A stretch of DNA of 64,000 bases from Amyelois transitella (GCF_032362555.1 NC_083515.1:5243001-5307000), one strand, 5' to 3'; shown: positions 34,641 to 45,705, counted from the first letter of the stretch. Program-made: numbers and translations. Notes: generated by a model not told the origin, from the letters alone.

Positions 34641-36711
34641 TCATTCTTCTTCTGCTTCGGACTCTGTCATGTTGTCTTTTTCACTTTCCTCTCCTGAGTT
34701 ATTAGACCTGTAATTTTTATTATTATAAAATACATGTTGTATGAAAAATTTATAACAGGTGTTAGGAAAACATGAAAAAACTACAATATAAAGATATTGC
34801 AAGCAAGAGTTGTAACTCTAATTGTTGTTTGTAGTACTACTAATGTTGTCAAGGGATATGTCTTATCTTCCCTCTATATATGTATACCTCTTGAGGTTAA
34901 TCAAAATCTATGTCAAATTATAGCTCAATTATTAGTAGATTTGAACTTGAGTCAGATCCATAAATACCTATGATAAAAGTTACATTCACACATCACATCT
35001 TTTACAGGGTAGATACAAGAATTAAATAAAAGTTTGTTTTTGCTTACTCATTCCCATCTTTTGATTTAATCACATGTACAGTGCCATCAGGAGCGACTCT
35101 AACTCTACTGCCAGGAATTGTTGAGAGTTCATCTTCTACCTCTGAGAAATGTTTGGGCTTTTTGTGTACCAGTCTTGGTGGGTTTACTGAATTTGATGAT
35201 CCTGCAATGCAAAAATAGTACATTCAGTGAACCTGAAACACTAAGGGAAACAATAGACACTGTATTATTATTGTAATAAGAAAACAATTACTTACTCAGG
35301 GTTACATACAGGGGTATGGACAGGGATAAGGGCAACTTCAAAGAGAGTGAACGTATATTTGCTTCACCGCCAGGGTATTTTTCTCGCAGACTATTTACCA
35401 ACGACATAACATTCTCCTTTAGTTCATTTTGTGGCATGCCTGTGTGTCCTACCACAATAGTAGATGTATGTCCTTCATTCATACGTAGCATAACAGACCG
35501 CAAGCCAATATCGATGTCCTTCTTTATATCTCCTTTTCCATTAATTCTGACTGGTATCAGCATGTTATGTTTTTTGAAAAACATTTTCCCCAATACATGA
35601 GATACATGGTTGAGGACCCGGGTATCCACCATAAGAAAGTCGTGTTGAGTCATCAGTCTGCGTTTTAACTCAAACTGGTCATATTCAACTCTCAGTTGTC
35701 TCATAGGTAGTATTGTTTTAACCTGTAACCATTAAAGTTTCTGGTAAAGGGTCAGGTCAAAAGTTCCCGAAACCGCTGAGCTTGTATGAAGAGAGTTATG
35801 AATGTGGATGAAGTGAAGGAAGTATGCAGAGATCGTGGCAAGTGGAAAGAGGTAGTCTCTGCCTACCCCTCCGGGAAAGAGGCGTGATTTTATGTTATGT
35901 TATGTAACCATTAATGTTTTTGATTCAGAAATTATGAAGCCATATCCATTCTTGCACACAAATATCTTAAAGTGAATTATTTGTATTTCGTTTGTGACAA
36001 ATAAAACCCAATTGGCATTAAAAAGTTCTAAGCTAAAACAGGAATGTTAAATTGAAGGTTCCTCATCTCTAGTAATGACATTTTTGTTAATAGTAAGAAT
36101 TTGGATACATACAGCAGTAACGTTTGCTTTCTTCAATATTTCTTCCCAATGATCTATTGTAGGTTCATGATCAGGCTTTTTGCCTTTTTTCAAGTCAGGA
36201 ACTATCAAGCATACTTCACCAGTTGATGCAGCAGTACTGTGAGGAAGCACACTAAAAATAAAACCATAAAATATATTAATTCATCAGGACTATGATTGAA
36301 TGAAAGTGAAGGAAACTAAGCATATTGAATATGTACATACATTTTGATATTTCCTCTGGTATTCTGAATTTTGATGCACTTGATTTCAGCAAATATTTGC
36401 GTTTCTTCATTAAATAGTGTATTCTTATTTTTAGTGGCGGCAGACAATTTGTCTAAAGCTTGTAAACACTGTTCTGCCAACTTGTCAGAGATGTATTTAG
36501 ACGGCATAACGAATTTCACTTTTTTTTCAACAAGTTTAGGTTCATTTTCTGATTTCTTGATATCCACAATTCTTTGTTGAATTTTCGTTTGTTGTGGCAA
36601 GGGTATTATTTTCTTTTTAGGGATGAGTGGGGTTTTCTTTGGTTTACTAATTTTATTTTTTTTCATCTTCTCAGAATGCATTTTAGGTAAAGGTTGCTTT
36701 ACAGAAACCAT
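34641..36711 (-). CDS. RSL1D1: Ribosomal L1 domain-containing protein (RSL1D1-like), complete, 5 exons
   Basis: Nucleolar protein with a ribosomal L1/Cic1 fold, acting in pre-60S maturation in yeast and fly relatives. CDS exons on the minus strand: 36711-36341, 36251-36113, 35722-35296, 35201-35048, 34707-34641; 385 codons, all GT-AG. The N-terminal 60 residues are strongly basic (KMKKNKISKPKKTPLIPKKK). The L1 domain covers about 60-310: KYISDKLAEQCLQALDKLS, IKIVLPHSTAASTGEVCLIV, QHDFLMVDTRVLNHVSHVLG, VRINGKGDIKKDI and STIVVGHTGMPQNELKENV. The C-terminus is acidic (EESEKDNMTESEAEEE), unlike the long basic tail of human RSL1D1. Intron 2 contains a family B copy. Tail-to-tail with NBN with about 170 bp between stops. 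The exact orthologue is less certain than the domain. Confidence 0.92.
35743..35905 (+). repeat. Family B repeat, sense-strand copy encoding a LINE-like C-terminus
   Basis: In RSL1D1 intron 2, antisense to the gene. The plus strand encodes MKRVMNVDEVKEVCRDRGKW then KEVVSAYPSGKEA and a stop (frame from 35788), followed by TTTTATGTTATGTTATG. The frame, stop and short-repeat tail are what the 3' end of a LINE ORF would show. Other copies: 15737-15890, 41171-41335, 60961-61027. Confidence 0.7.
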
Positions 36712-37140
36712 TCTACGTCTTATCTGATTTAACGATATGGTCAGAAATAACCTAATTTAATAAGAAAAAAACAGTAATTAAAAAATGTTTTAGGTTACCG
36801 CTGCACGTGAATTGCTCTATCGCCTCTACTCTATCTATATATCTGTCATTCAGTAGCACTGATGTTAGGATTGTCAATTCTAGTGTCATATTATCTTTTT
36901 TTTTTAACTATCTCACCAATGTAAGGCAAAGGACGTAATCATACATCAATGTCTTAGATAATGATTTTTAAATTTTTAAAAAAGTAAATAAAATTATCAA
37001 TGAAAAAAATAGTGCAGTGTTTTTCTCGGCACCAATACAAAAATGAATAGGACATGACAAATAAAACAATTAGTCATGACGTCAATAATTACTAAGTACC
37101 TAGCTACCCATACTTATACCTACTCCAAGTTTAAAACAGT
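36712..37140. other. 5' flank of RSL1D1
   Basis: AT-rich upstream region with the RSL1D1 promoter presumably close to 36.75 kb. No coding signal seen. Confidence 0.5.
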
Positions 37141-37480
37141 TAATATAAAATCTGATCGTTCGGTTTACACATCGAAGTACCCAGGTTCGATCCTTAGTAA
37201 AAGATAGTTTATTTATGTTTTTACTATTTATAAGAGCGAAATATTCTGTTCAGCAAGCACCGCTCGGTTACCCAGGTACTTATATTTTTAATGTGTTTCC
37301 GTCTAACGGTGAGAGAAAACATGAAAAAACCTTGCAAAGGTTGCGGATGTCAGACGGAAGTCGTTTCGTGTAAAAACCTGACTTACCTAGTCCAGGATCC
37401 ATGATGAAAGGCATACCCCGGGCTCCTCCCCAGAGCGGTGAGGATCCAACCGGGAATAAAGCCAGGAGGAAGAAGATTAT
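37140..37480 (+). repeat. Family D SINE (tRNA-like head, GCCAGGAGGAAGAAG tail)
   Basis: B-box-like CAGGTTCGATCCTTAGT near 37188. The body has TTCCGTCTAACGGTGAGAGA, AAAGGTTGCGGATGTCAGAC, GGAAGTCGTTTCGTGTAAAA and ATACCCCGGGCTCCTC. It ends GCCAGGAGGAAGAAGAT. The body is shared with the copies at 42140, 52045, 44280 and 58430. Confidence 0.75.
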
Positions 37481-37942
37481 ATTTTAAATGTCAAAAGAAA
37501 ATAAACCTGATACCAAAAACAAAAATTGTTTATACCTCACAAAATAAATGTATAATATCATGTAAGTATATTTCAATCTTAGTTAATAAGTACCAACCCA
37601 TAATTCAATTGTTAACGGTTTAAAAGCGGAACTATACAATTAAAGAGGCGTGATATTCCAGCGAGAACTGGCAAAGTTCCAGAAAAGAGCACCTGTGCGC
37701 GAGGAAATGCATTTGCGGGCTATTCTAATGCCTTCAGAGTTCCGGGGCGTATTAACCTATCGCGAACTGATATAACTTACTGAGTTTATTTAGATCTCAG
37801 ATCAAGATAGATAGCGAATGAAGTGTTTAGTCTTTTATTCTGCATGTGTCCTGCCGTTAATTTCGATAACATCTGGAGAAAAGTACGGGGACCGCCTTTT
37901 GACCAAGATCTTGGATTGATCTTGAGTCAGGACTCCCAACTA

Positions 37943-39368
37943 CCTCACTAGGGGCACTTCCCGACCCTGGGATGGAAAGGGCGGCCAGCAACTTACTGGT
38001 CGCCCATTACAGTTTTATACAGCTTTATACACATACTAATATAGACGACATAGATAGTTCAATTTCCATATTAAATCACAATTTAAACACTATACTAGGG
38101 TGGTCTAAAAACTTTGGGATTCACGTTAATGTAAAAAAGTGTCAGGCGGTTGTAGTGGGAAGTGCCTATCAAATAAATAATTTAGACCTCAATAGTACGC
38201 CGCCTCTGATGTTCGACAGCACTCCGATACCTTTTAGTCCGACTGTCAAAGACTTCGGTCTTCTTATTGATTCAAACCTTTGCTGGAACCCATATGTCGT
38301 TGAGCTCAGTCGAAAGGTCTACGGGTCCCTACATTACCTGCAACGTCTTAAACATTTTCTTCCCATCAAAACTAAGGTAATGCTGGCGCAAGCACTTGTT
38401 ATACCCATTATTGATTATGCTGATGTGTGTTGTTTGGATCTAACTGAAGAACAACTTAATAAGCTTGAACGTCTTCTCAATAACTGCATCAGATTTATTT
38501 TCTGTCTTCGTAAGTATGACCATGTCTCTGAATTCCGTTCTCAGCTTAAGTGGCTGCCCATCCGACAACGTAGGAATCTTCATATTCTTTGTCAACTTTA
38601 TAATATTCTTAATAATCCTCTAGCTCCAGATTATCTTAGATCCGAATTTCAACTTTTAAGTTCCACTCATGAAAGAATCCTACGTTCCTCTAACAGGTTG
38701 ACCCTTGCAACACCTTTTCACCGTACAGGTTTCTATTCAAATTCGTTCGCTGCTACAGCTGTCAGACTTTGGAATGCACTTCCCTATTCCGTTCAAGCTT
38801 CTCTGAGCCGCGCCAGTTTTAAGTCGCACGTGGTCCAGTTGTTTCTGACTCAGTCATGAGAGAGTAAATAATCTCTGTATGTAATCTGCTGCAAATATAT
38901 ATATGTATATATATATTTATATATGTATGTATGTGTAGTGTAGTTTATGGGTATATACATATATGTATATATTAAGTATAGGTTTATAGTATAAATGGTA
39001 TAGTAAGTATGTTTATTATAAATTTTTATTATCACCCACACAAAGGTTCTCTGCTTAACTCAATGGTAGACTGTTAGATAATGCTATTAGCATTAAGTCC
39101 GCCTATTGTACTTTACAAATTGTAATTGTTACAATAAAGAATAAATAAATAAATACAGCAAGATTCCCGGCACAGAAGCGCCGGGCACCCAGAGGGTATC
39201 GTGGTGAAATGCCTGCGATCCCATGATGCCCTCAAAATGGAAAGAAGGGCGAACGGAGGGGTTTTAGTGGGTAGGCTGGTATACTAGGTGCTAGGAGTCC
39301 CACACTTTCCCGGGTGAAGACCCGGGGGGTTGTCCGTAAAAAGGATTTCCCCATCGAAAACAAAAAAA
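37943..39368 (+). mobile_element. Composite non-LTR insertion flanked by a 14 bp direct repeat
   Basis: AGGACTCCCAACTA occurs at 37929-37942 and again at 39369-39382, the second copy immediately after an A-rich tail (GAAAACAAAAAAA). This is the signature of target-primed insertion. Inside is a GC-rich element, visible as the 5' stub 37943-38004 and the 3' part 39156-39368 (ACCCGGGGGGTTGTCCG), interrupted by the reverse transcriptase fragment described separately. Confidence 0.6.
37972..38859 (+). pseudogene. 5'-truncated Jockey/CR1-like reverse transcriptase, C-terminal part
   Basis: Open frame of 295 codons; the element-specific part starts near 38005 with IQLYTHTNIDDIDSSI, just after where the catalytic F/YxDD would be, so the catalytic core is missing. 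Retained blocks: ILGWSKNFGIHVNVKKCQAV, TVKDFGLLIDSNLCW, LVIPIIDYADVC, NKLERLLNNCIRFIF, LKWLPIRQRRNLHILCQLYN and AVRLWNALPYSVQASLSRAS. It ends in a stop at 38857-38859. A low-complexity 3' tail (TATG/ATAT tracts, then AATAAATAAATAAATA at 39138-39153) follows. It has no intact enzyme function; it is a retrotransposon relic that kept its frame, so it is fairly recent. Confidence 0.85.
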
Positions 39369-40206
39369 AGGACTCCCAACTAACCTGCGTAACCTTCGCA
39401 GAGGAACTTTACACATATTGGATCATGGTAAAAGCTGCACTGCTAAATTAATGTGCCTATTCCCTAAGTCGCCTTATACTACATTTATGAAAATAGATTG
39501 GGTAGTCCTGTTCTAAAGTCCCGGGAACCCTACGGCACAAGGAAAAAACCAATTGGAGTTTTTAGTATTACGGAAGTATGTAAAATATTTTTTAGTTCAT
39601 ACTTATTTTCTTTTAATTGTAACTTGCGTCGTGTGCTTTTGAAGAGTGGAAAAGTGGAATAACCATTGATTATGTACTCGTCTGTCTTACAATACAAAAA
39701 GTAGGTACCTATGGACGAGTGATACCCCTTTGCTTTTTTTCAAAGTTCAAAGTGATTGGAACTGAGGTCAATAATAATTGATATCTGGTTTATTAAGTTA
39801 ACTTTTTACGAGTTTATTTTACTTTAAATATAAAAAGTAAGTTGGTTGCATTAAATAAATAAGCAATAAATATTTATTAGAAATTAATAACCTTTATTTC
39901 AAAGTTTAATCCGTTAGACCATACCTATAGTAGACCATATCTAGTAAAAATATATTACTTCGTAAAAATGTTTTGCAACTCTTGTTTCTATTTGAAGAAC
40001 TCTCAGAGCAAACATAAATTTGTATCCAGGGTATCAAAAGTTGGTTACGCGAGTTTTATTATGAACCGTAAAAATAAGTACTTACATATATCATCTTAAA
40101 TTATGAGCTTACCGTACGTAACACGAAGACTGTGTTTATTTGTACTGTAGGTTAATTTGTGCATTTTCTAAACTAAAAATGTTTGTTTTCTCTTATTGAA
40201 AAAGTA

Positions 40207-40443
40207 CATACATACATATAATCACGTCTATATCCCTTACGGGGTAGGCAGAGCAAACAGTATTGAAAAGACTGACCGTTCAGCTATTTGGCTTTAAGAT
40301 AGAATTGAGATTCAAATAGTGACAAGAAGAATCCCAAGTTTATAAGCCTGCCCCTTAGTCGCCTTTTACTACATCCATGGGAGAGAAATTTAGTGGTCCT
40401 AATCTTTTTTCTATTGGTGCCGGGTACCACACGGCAAAATGCA
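40207..40443 (-). mobile_element. Family A retroposon with 12 bp target-site duplication
   Basis: Perfect ATTGAAAAAGTA at 40195-40206 and 40444-40455 bounds the element. The plus strand begins CATACATACATATAATCACG and ends GTACCACACGGCAAAATGCA. Small internal deletions relative to the 31869 copy. Confidence 0.9.
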
Positions 40444-40487
40444 ATTGAAAAAGTATCGGTTAACAATTAAACTTATATACATATATA

Positions 40488-40612
40488 AATAATATAAAAT
40501 TTAAAAAGAGTTACTGTTACATGGCCTTGGTAGGTTTTGAATCGATGCTATCACGCTGGCTTATCCGTTTTAGCACCGTCGTACTTCGACACAAACGCTA
40601 CCGAATGGATCT
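40488..40612 (-). repeat. tRNA-headed SINE fragment, antisense
   Basis: The reverse complement contains GATTCAAAACCTACC then AAGGCCATGTAACAG, paralleling GGTTCGAATCCCACC then TCGGCCATGTACCA at 42208-42232. Confidence 0.5.
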
Positions 40613-41170
40613 ATAGATAATTCGAACTCTTTTACACAAGAATAAATAAACGGGATTAAACTTTAGAGTAGTTAATACAGCAGAACAACACATGACACAA
40701 CAATTTACAAGCGAGAAAAGTCGCTAGCGGAAGCTAGTTTATGTATATTTGGAGAATAGGCTAGCAGTGTAGTCGACCTCTCGAAAGCTCATCCGACGAT
40801 TTGTGAAATTGGTGATCAAAAAAGGCTATTCCGTCGAAGTCTCTGTCTCAAGAAATGAAAACCCACAGTTACCTCTTCAAGAAGACTTTTGCACTATTCT
40901 ACAGTTTTTTGAAAGCTATTTTACAATTTTACTCTATTTTGGGGATGGGAACACTGGTCTAGTCACTAGTTCAACAATTCAGCCTCATAAATAAACAGCG
41001 GCGAGACGTGTGACGTGCACTGCTAGTTTTTTTGGTGCAGAATGGAAAAAGTTGCCAGCAGATATCACAGTTCTGGTTTTAGTCCCTTTTTTCCTTTTTT
41101 TATATGATGCAGTTTTTGGTTAGGACATGTTCAGCACAATCTTTTTTACCGAACGAAAAGTAATCAAAAA

Positions 41171-41335
41171 CACATACATACATACATAAAATCACGCCTT
41201 TTTCCTGGAAGGGTAGGCAGAGACTACATCTTTCCACTTGCCACGATCTCTGCATACGTCCTTCGCTTCATCCACATTCATAACTCTTTTCATGCAAGCT
41301 CGGCGGTTTCGGGTACTCTTGACCTGACCCTTAAT
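41171..41335 (-). repeat. Family B repeat copy
   Basis: Plus strand: ACATACATAAAATCACGCCT, AGGCAGAGACTACATCTTTC, CACTTGCCACGATCTCTGCA, GCTCGGCGGTTTCGGGTACT, CTTGACCTGACCC. This is the longest antisense example of the family. Confidence 0.75.
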
Positions 41336-42139
41336 CAAAAATTGTAGCAAGTATTGTCCTAAAATCTCATAAAAAGAATAAACGGCGCACTTGTTGTACT
41401 AATCTAGTAGAACTAGTTAGAGTAATCACACCCTAGAAGTAGGTAGTGATTTTTCTCGTTTTTATTGTTTAATTTAAGAATGCTTATTGAAGGAGTTTGG
41501 TTTCTTTGTAAATATGTGAGTTAAAATGTGGAGTACAAAAAGTATTTTTATTATGAAAAAATGTAAGAAATATTCTGTTAAATGTACGGATTGAATGTTT
41601 CTCTTTTCTACTTAGCTACGAGTATGTATGCTGTATAATTTTATTCCATTGCTATATATTTAATAACACTTTCATATTCTTGCCTCTCACAAACTTTAAT
41701 TTCCATTGCCGCATTGAACCTAAGTAATTATATCAAAATTCATAATAAGTTGGGCGACCTCATGGAAAATGTGAGAAAATCGTATGTATTTCAATTTATA
41801 ATATTCAAAATAGGCATTTAAAAATGCGGCAACCGTCGTAGCTTTTACGTAGCAATGTCGTAGCACTTAATTATTTTATTTAAATTTCGAGCACGACGCC
41901 TGGAACTTATTAAATGGCGAAGAACAAAGATATGAAAAAAATTTCAAGTAGTCAATTAGTCCTTTTAGTTTGTCTGTCTGAGTCTACATGGCTCCAAGCC
42001 AATAGCGTTGGCTGAATTCCATGACAATTGAGTACAATTCATACACTAGAGTTATAGGGATAAATGGTGGCTACTATATTTCTTTTAGACACATTTTTTA
42101 CTCATAAGGAATTAGGTGGGTTTATACTATATTGGATTA

Positions 42140-42530
42140 GAGTGTCGGTGGTCGAATCGGCAGGAGCCCGCTTAAAATGCCTGATGCGCAGAAACGCACA
42201 GGTTCGAATCCCACCTCGGCCATGTACCAATTACTATTTTCAAAAGTTATGTACATATTAGATTGAATGGTAACCGATGCTCTTACGGTGAGGGAAAACA
42301 TAGAGAGGAAACCTGCACATTCAGGAAACGGGATGTATAACCATGATCGATCCAATACGGGTTAGGTTTACCTGCAAAGGTTGCGGTAGTCAGATAGGAG
42401 TGGCTTCGTGTAAAGACCTGACTAACACAATTCAGAGTCCATAGTCAAGGGTATACCCCGGGCTCCTTTGCAGAGTGGTGAGAATGCAACCTGGACTAAA
42501 AGCCAGGAGGAAGAGGAAGAAGAAACAAGC
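42140..42530 (+). repeat. Family D SINE, long copy
   Basis: tRNA-like head: GTGGTCGAATCGGCAGGAGC, then the B-box GGTTCGAATCC, then TCGGCCATGTACC. Body: GCTCTTACGGTGAGGGAAAA, AAAGGTTGCGGTAGTCAGAT, TATACCCCGGGCTCCTTTGC. The tail GCCAGGAGGAAGAGGAAGAA is a repeated GAAGAA tract. Confidence 0.8.
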
Positions 42531-42704
42531 AAGAGAGTTGTCTTTATTTCAGCTAGTTAATCAATCTTGAGACATGCTCAAAATGTATGTATGTAGGTCG
42601 TATTTATTGTAATTATTTGACTTAAAAAGCCTTTGAGATACAATTATTTAACACTAAAAATTAAAATCGTATCACAGTTTTGAATAGATAATGCAGAAGG
42701 AATT

Positions 42705-42800
42705 TCAATTCTATCATTAAGTCCTTTCGGTCTTTTCGAGACTGTTATGCTTTATCTACTCCTTAAATAATAAAGACGTGATAATACGTATGTATGTAAT
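42705..42800 (+). repeat. Family A fragment
   Basis: AATTCTATCATTAAGTCCTT, TCTTTTCGAGACTGTTATGC, AAGACGTGATAATACGTATG. 3' end of the element. It abuts the open frame at 42800-43065. Confidence 0.7.
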
Positions 42801-43065
42801 GAAGAAGGAACAGGAACCCATTGATTTTAGCAATATAGGGAATTGGGTTTAATTGTTCATGTTCAAGTGCATCTAACCGAGCTCTAATTAACACTACAGA
42901 TGCAATCGATATGTCTGAAACATGTACCAAGTACTCTTCTCTTCTCTGTGAAGTCTCTTTGACCAAGCTTGAAACGTAACGTGGAGTATAAAATATTGGA
43001 GAAGGCATGTTATCATTAGGTTTAGTTAAAAGCTCCAAACATGATTTTAAAGCTTTTATTTGTTA
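42800..43065 (-). other. Unassigned protein-like open frame (isolated exon or retrocopy)
   Basis: The minus-strand frame reads KALKSCLELLTKPNDNMPSP, IFYTPRYVSSLVKETSQRRE, EYLVHVSDISIASVVLIRAR and LDALEHEQLNPIPYIAKING. Composition is balanced and codons look coding, unlike the surrounding repeats. No clear acceptor precedes it (AAATAAAAG is purine-rich), and the 3' end runs into a family A copy. An exon of an unseen gene, a processed gene fragment, or chance are all possible. I do not recognise the family. Confidence 0.35.
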
Positions 43066-43499
43066 ATTTTTTTTAAAAGGCTTCTCGTCGTTTGAATTCA
43101 TCACTGTTCCTAAGGTGAGAACATCATTTCAGTGAACATGTGAGATACATGTTAACTGAAAAGAGATACATTTTTAGTGAATTTCTTAGCTATGGCTTCA
43201 GAAGATAATGTACCCGATTGGGTATTTGATATTAGGTAATACGATTGAATATAATAAAATTTACACCGGTATGTACCCTCTATTGGTTATATTCTCCATG
43301 AAACAGAGCCTCTGAGTGCCGGTCCTTGCATAAGCTCTATCAGTTTAAACTTTGTCTATGAAACACGACCTGATTAATTGAATCCGTTTCAGTTCGCAAC
43401 GTTCAATTCTGCTGTTATTATTAAGGAAAGTTGTTATATGTCCAGGGTTAATGTTAGAATATAATCTTTATTATTTATATTAATGCATGTACGAGCATC

Positions 43500-43735
43500 T
43501 TACTAATAAAATATAGGCACTGAGGTAGATTTTTCGATTTTTTTACGGGACAAAGCAATTTTTATTCTAACATGATTAACTGCCGCTAGACTGTAAAGTA
43601 CTCTACGTTATTCAGTGCACTCCACAATATATGTATGCAAAATTTCATGAAGATAGGTTCAGTTCTGGTTTTGACGTGAAAGACGGACAAACCAATACCC
43701 AAACATACTTCCAAATTTATATTATTAGTATGAAT
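43500..43735 (+). repeat. Interspersed repeat 3' fragment
   Basis: Contains AAATTTCATGAAGATAGGTT, GACGTGAAAGACGGACAAAC and the terminal TTATATTATTAGTATGAATG, the typical end of lepidopteran dispersed repeats. Confidence 0.55.
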
Positions 43736-44279
43736 GAGAAGTTTCTACAATAACTTGAATACTTACCTAGTTTCAACTATTAAATGCATTGTTGCTATTT
43801 ATTTCAGGTCAAAGAGATGTTTTTATTTGGCGCATTTTAAGTAAAAGTTCGATTACTACTAAAACAGCTTACTTAAAAAGGAAAACCTACCTACTTTATC
43901 TTAACGTAAGTGTTACATAGGGTTAACCTTTATTATCAAGAGTCAAAATGTCGGCGAAAATTTCTTGAAACGAAAAGCTTTGGGTTATAAATTCAGCGTT
44001 ATTTATCATATCAATTATACTCACACTTTTCTAACTTTACATTTTTTAAGCACATAGAGAGAACAAGATCACACAAGAAAAATTGGAGCATTTATTTAAA
44101 GTGAAATATCTAAAACAGCAGTTTAAGTTAACATTGTGTGCTATGACGCGAGCGTAACTGCAGGAAAATGGATTTTAGTTACAGCTCAAAGATTGGGACA
44201 GTACAGGTTTGGGTACGGGAATACCTAACGCATCGTATTATAGTAGGTATTCTTTCGACTAATACTTTCCCCTGTGAAG

Positions 44280-44395
44280 TTTAAGAAGTTCTGACGGGAG
44301 TGGCCTTTTAACTTAACCAGGATCATGGGTAAAAGGTCTCCTCAGCCGAAAAGTGAGGATCTGTTTGGGATTATAGTCATGAGAAAGAAGATATC
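44280..44395 (+). repeat. Family D SINE fragment
   Basis: GACGGGAGTGGCCTTTTAAC, AACCAGGATCATGGGTAAAA and GTGAGGATCTGTTTGGGAT resemble the 3' half of family D, ending in GAGAAAGAAGAT. Confidence 0.5.
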
Positions 44396-44784
44396 TATAT
44401 TCTTACTGCTAATAAAAACAAAATAAGGTTAAATAGCTTAACAAAGCATTTTCAATATATTCTCCATCGACATTACCTTCATTGCCTTTCTTGTCACGGA
44501 ATCATAGCATATACATGCAACATTTACATATATATTCGCGGTATTCCTGTAAGATAAATGCCGAGGTACGTGACCGTTTGTGACGCAGGTATCTTTATGT
44601 GTCCCGTGGCTGATATTTGGGAACACAGACATGATGCCGATACCGGCGGCTCGTAAAACTGTCTTTGGTTAAATGTTACATTGTGTCGCGTAGTGTTCCA
44701 CTGTTTTTACTTTATCAACATACAGGCTTACATACATAAGTATAATTTTGTGTACATAAATAACTAAAATAAATAAAAAATACT

Positions 44785-44925
44785 TACATTTAATCATGTC
44801 TTTATCCCTAACGGGTAGACAGCGCCAACGATCTCGAAAAAACTGAATGGATACGTTCAGCTGGGATGAGATAGTCAAATAGTGACAAGTTGCTTTAGCC
44901 CATCGCCTTAAATAAGAATCAGAAA
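44785..44925 (-). repeat. Family A copy, diverged
   Basis: Plus strand: AATCATGTCTTTATCCCTAA, GGTAGACAGCGCCAACG, GGATACGTTCAGCTGGGATG, TAGCCCATCGCCTTAAATAA. Confidence 0.65.
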
Positions 44926-44989
44926 TAAGTTTTTACTTTACCTAAAAAATATTTATTTCATTATATAATTTTTTTTCTCCTCTTGGATA

Positions 44990-45139
44990 TCACAGGTCTT
45001 TTGAGAGGCTTGCGTGGGGATATAAATCCAACACGTAGAGGCCCTTTGGAGCAGTTAATGTTATGTTGTTCTCCTGCCAAAACTCGTTCTCGGGCATATC
45101 AATAGACGATATGTCCATGAACAGGCTCGGCAGGTGAAG
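44990..45139 (-). CDS. Candidate terminal coding exon of an unrecognised gene
   Basis: Minus strand: polypyrimidine tract and acceptor (TTCTTTTCCTTATTTTGTAATAG), then a 49-codon frame to TGA, then AATAAA about 35 bp later (TTTATT at 44952-44957 on plus). The peptide starts LHLPSLFMDISSIDMPENEF and continues WQENNITLTAPKGLYVLDLY, then PHASLSKDL. The in-frame codon just before the exon is the acceptor's own TAG, so the frame exists only if spliced. I do not recognise the family. Upstream exons should lie at higher coordinates; 46220-46340 and 49288-49311 are weak candidates but their phases do not all join directly. Confidence 0.45.
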   Translation of the reverse strand, partial: LHLPSLFMDISSIDMPENEFWQENNITLTAPKGLYVLDLYPHASLSKDL

Positions 45140-45269
45140 CTATTACAAAATAAGGAAAAGAATGATGGGTTATGGAGTTGACGTTTGGATGGATTTAAAC
45201 TGGGTTATTGCTGGAGAAGTTCGAGCACCTGCCATAAACATGAATCCTACGTGATTATTATGTGGGAGG

Positions 45270-45705
45270 TGGTGACTCGCTACTCACTAAATGGGCCCCT
45301 CAAATAACTAACCATGATTGGCAACAAAGGGCAAAATCAGCGTGGGTGGCTTAGGATGTCGAGAGGTGAGACTACGGGACGTGAAATCGTGGTGATCCAG
45401 TCAGGGACCCCCGTCATTATGACATTTTACACTTCCATCCTTCGAGCGTATAGCTCTCGCGACTCCAGTTTGACCGGCCGGTTAAGGCAAGCCAGAGGTA
45501 GGGGTCCTGCTTCTCATCGGTTTCCACTCCGACTTTGGCAAAGAAAGACCGGAGACGAGGAACAGGGGCCTCCCCTGGGAGCAATTAGGTCCGTGAGGTA
45601 GCTACTCCTCACCAGCTCGCCATAAGCTGCCCTGTGGAGTTATTTATTTTTACAATACCCCATTTACTGCAAGTAAAATTAAAATTGAATTGAATTGAAT
45701 AAAAA
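45270..45705 (+). repeat. GC-rich retroelement-like fragment with (ATTGA)n tail
   Basis: GC-rich block (GGTGGCTTAGGATGTCGAGA, GACCGGCCGGTTAAGGCAAG, GGCCTCCCCTGGGAGC, ATTAGGTCCGTGAGGTAGC) followed by an AT-rich end and the short-repeat tail TTGAATTGAATTGAATAAAA. This resembles a LINE/SINE 3' end; clade unknown. The 95-codon frame inside is probably not functional. Confidence 0.55.

Noticed and set aside
45314-45601. 95-codon open frame as a host gene
   Set aside because: It lies in a GC-rich block with a short-repeat (ATTGA)n tail; a retroelement 3' fragment is likelier.
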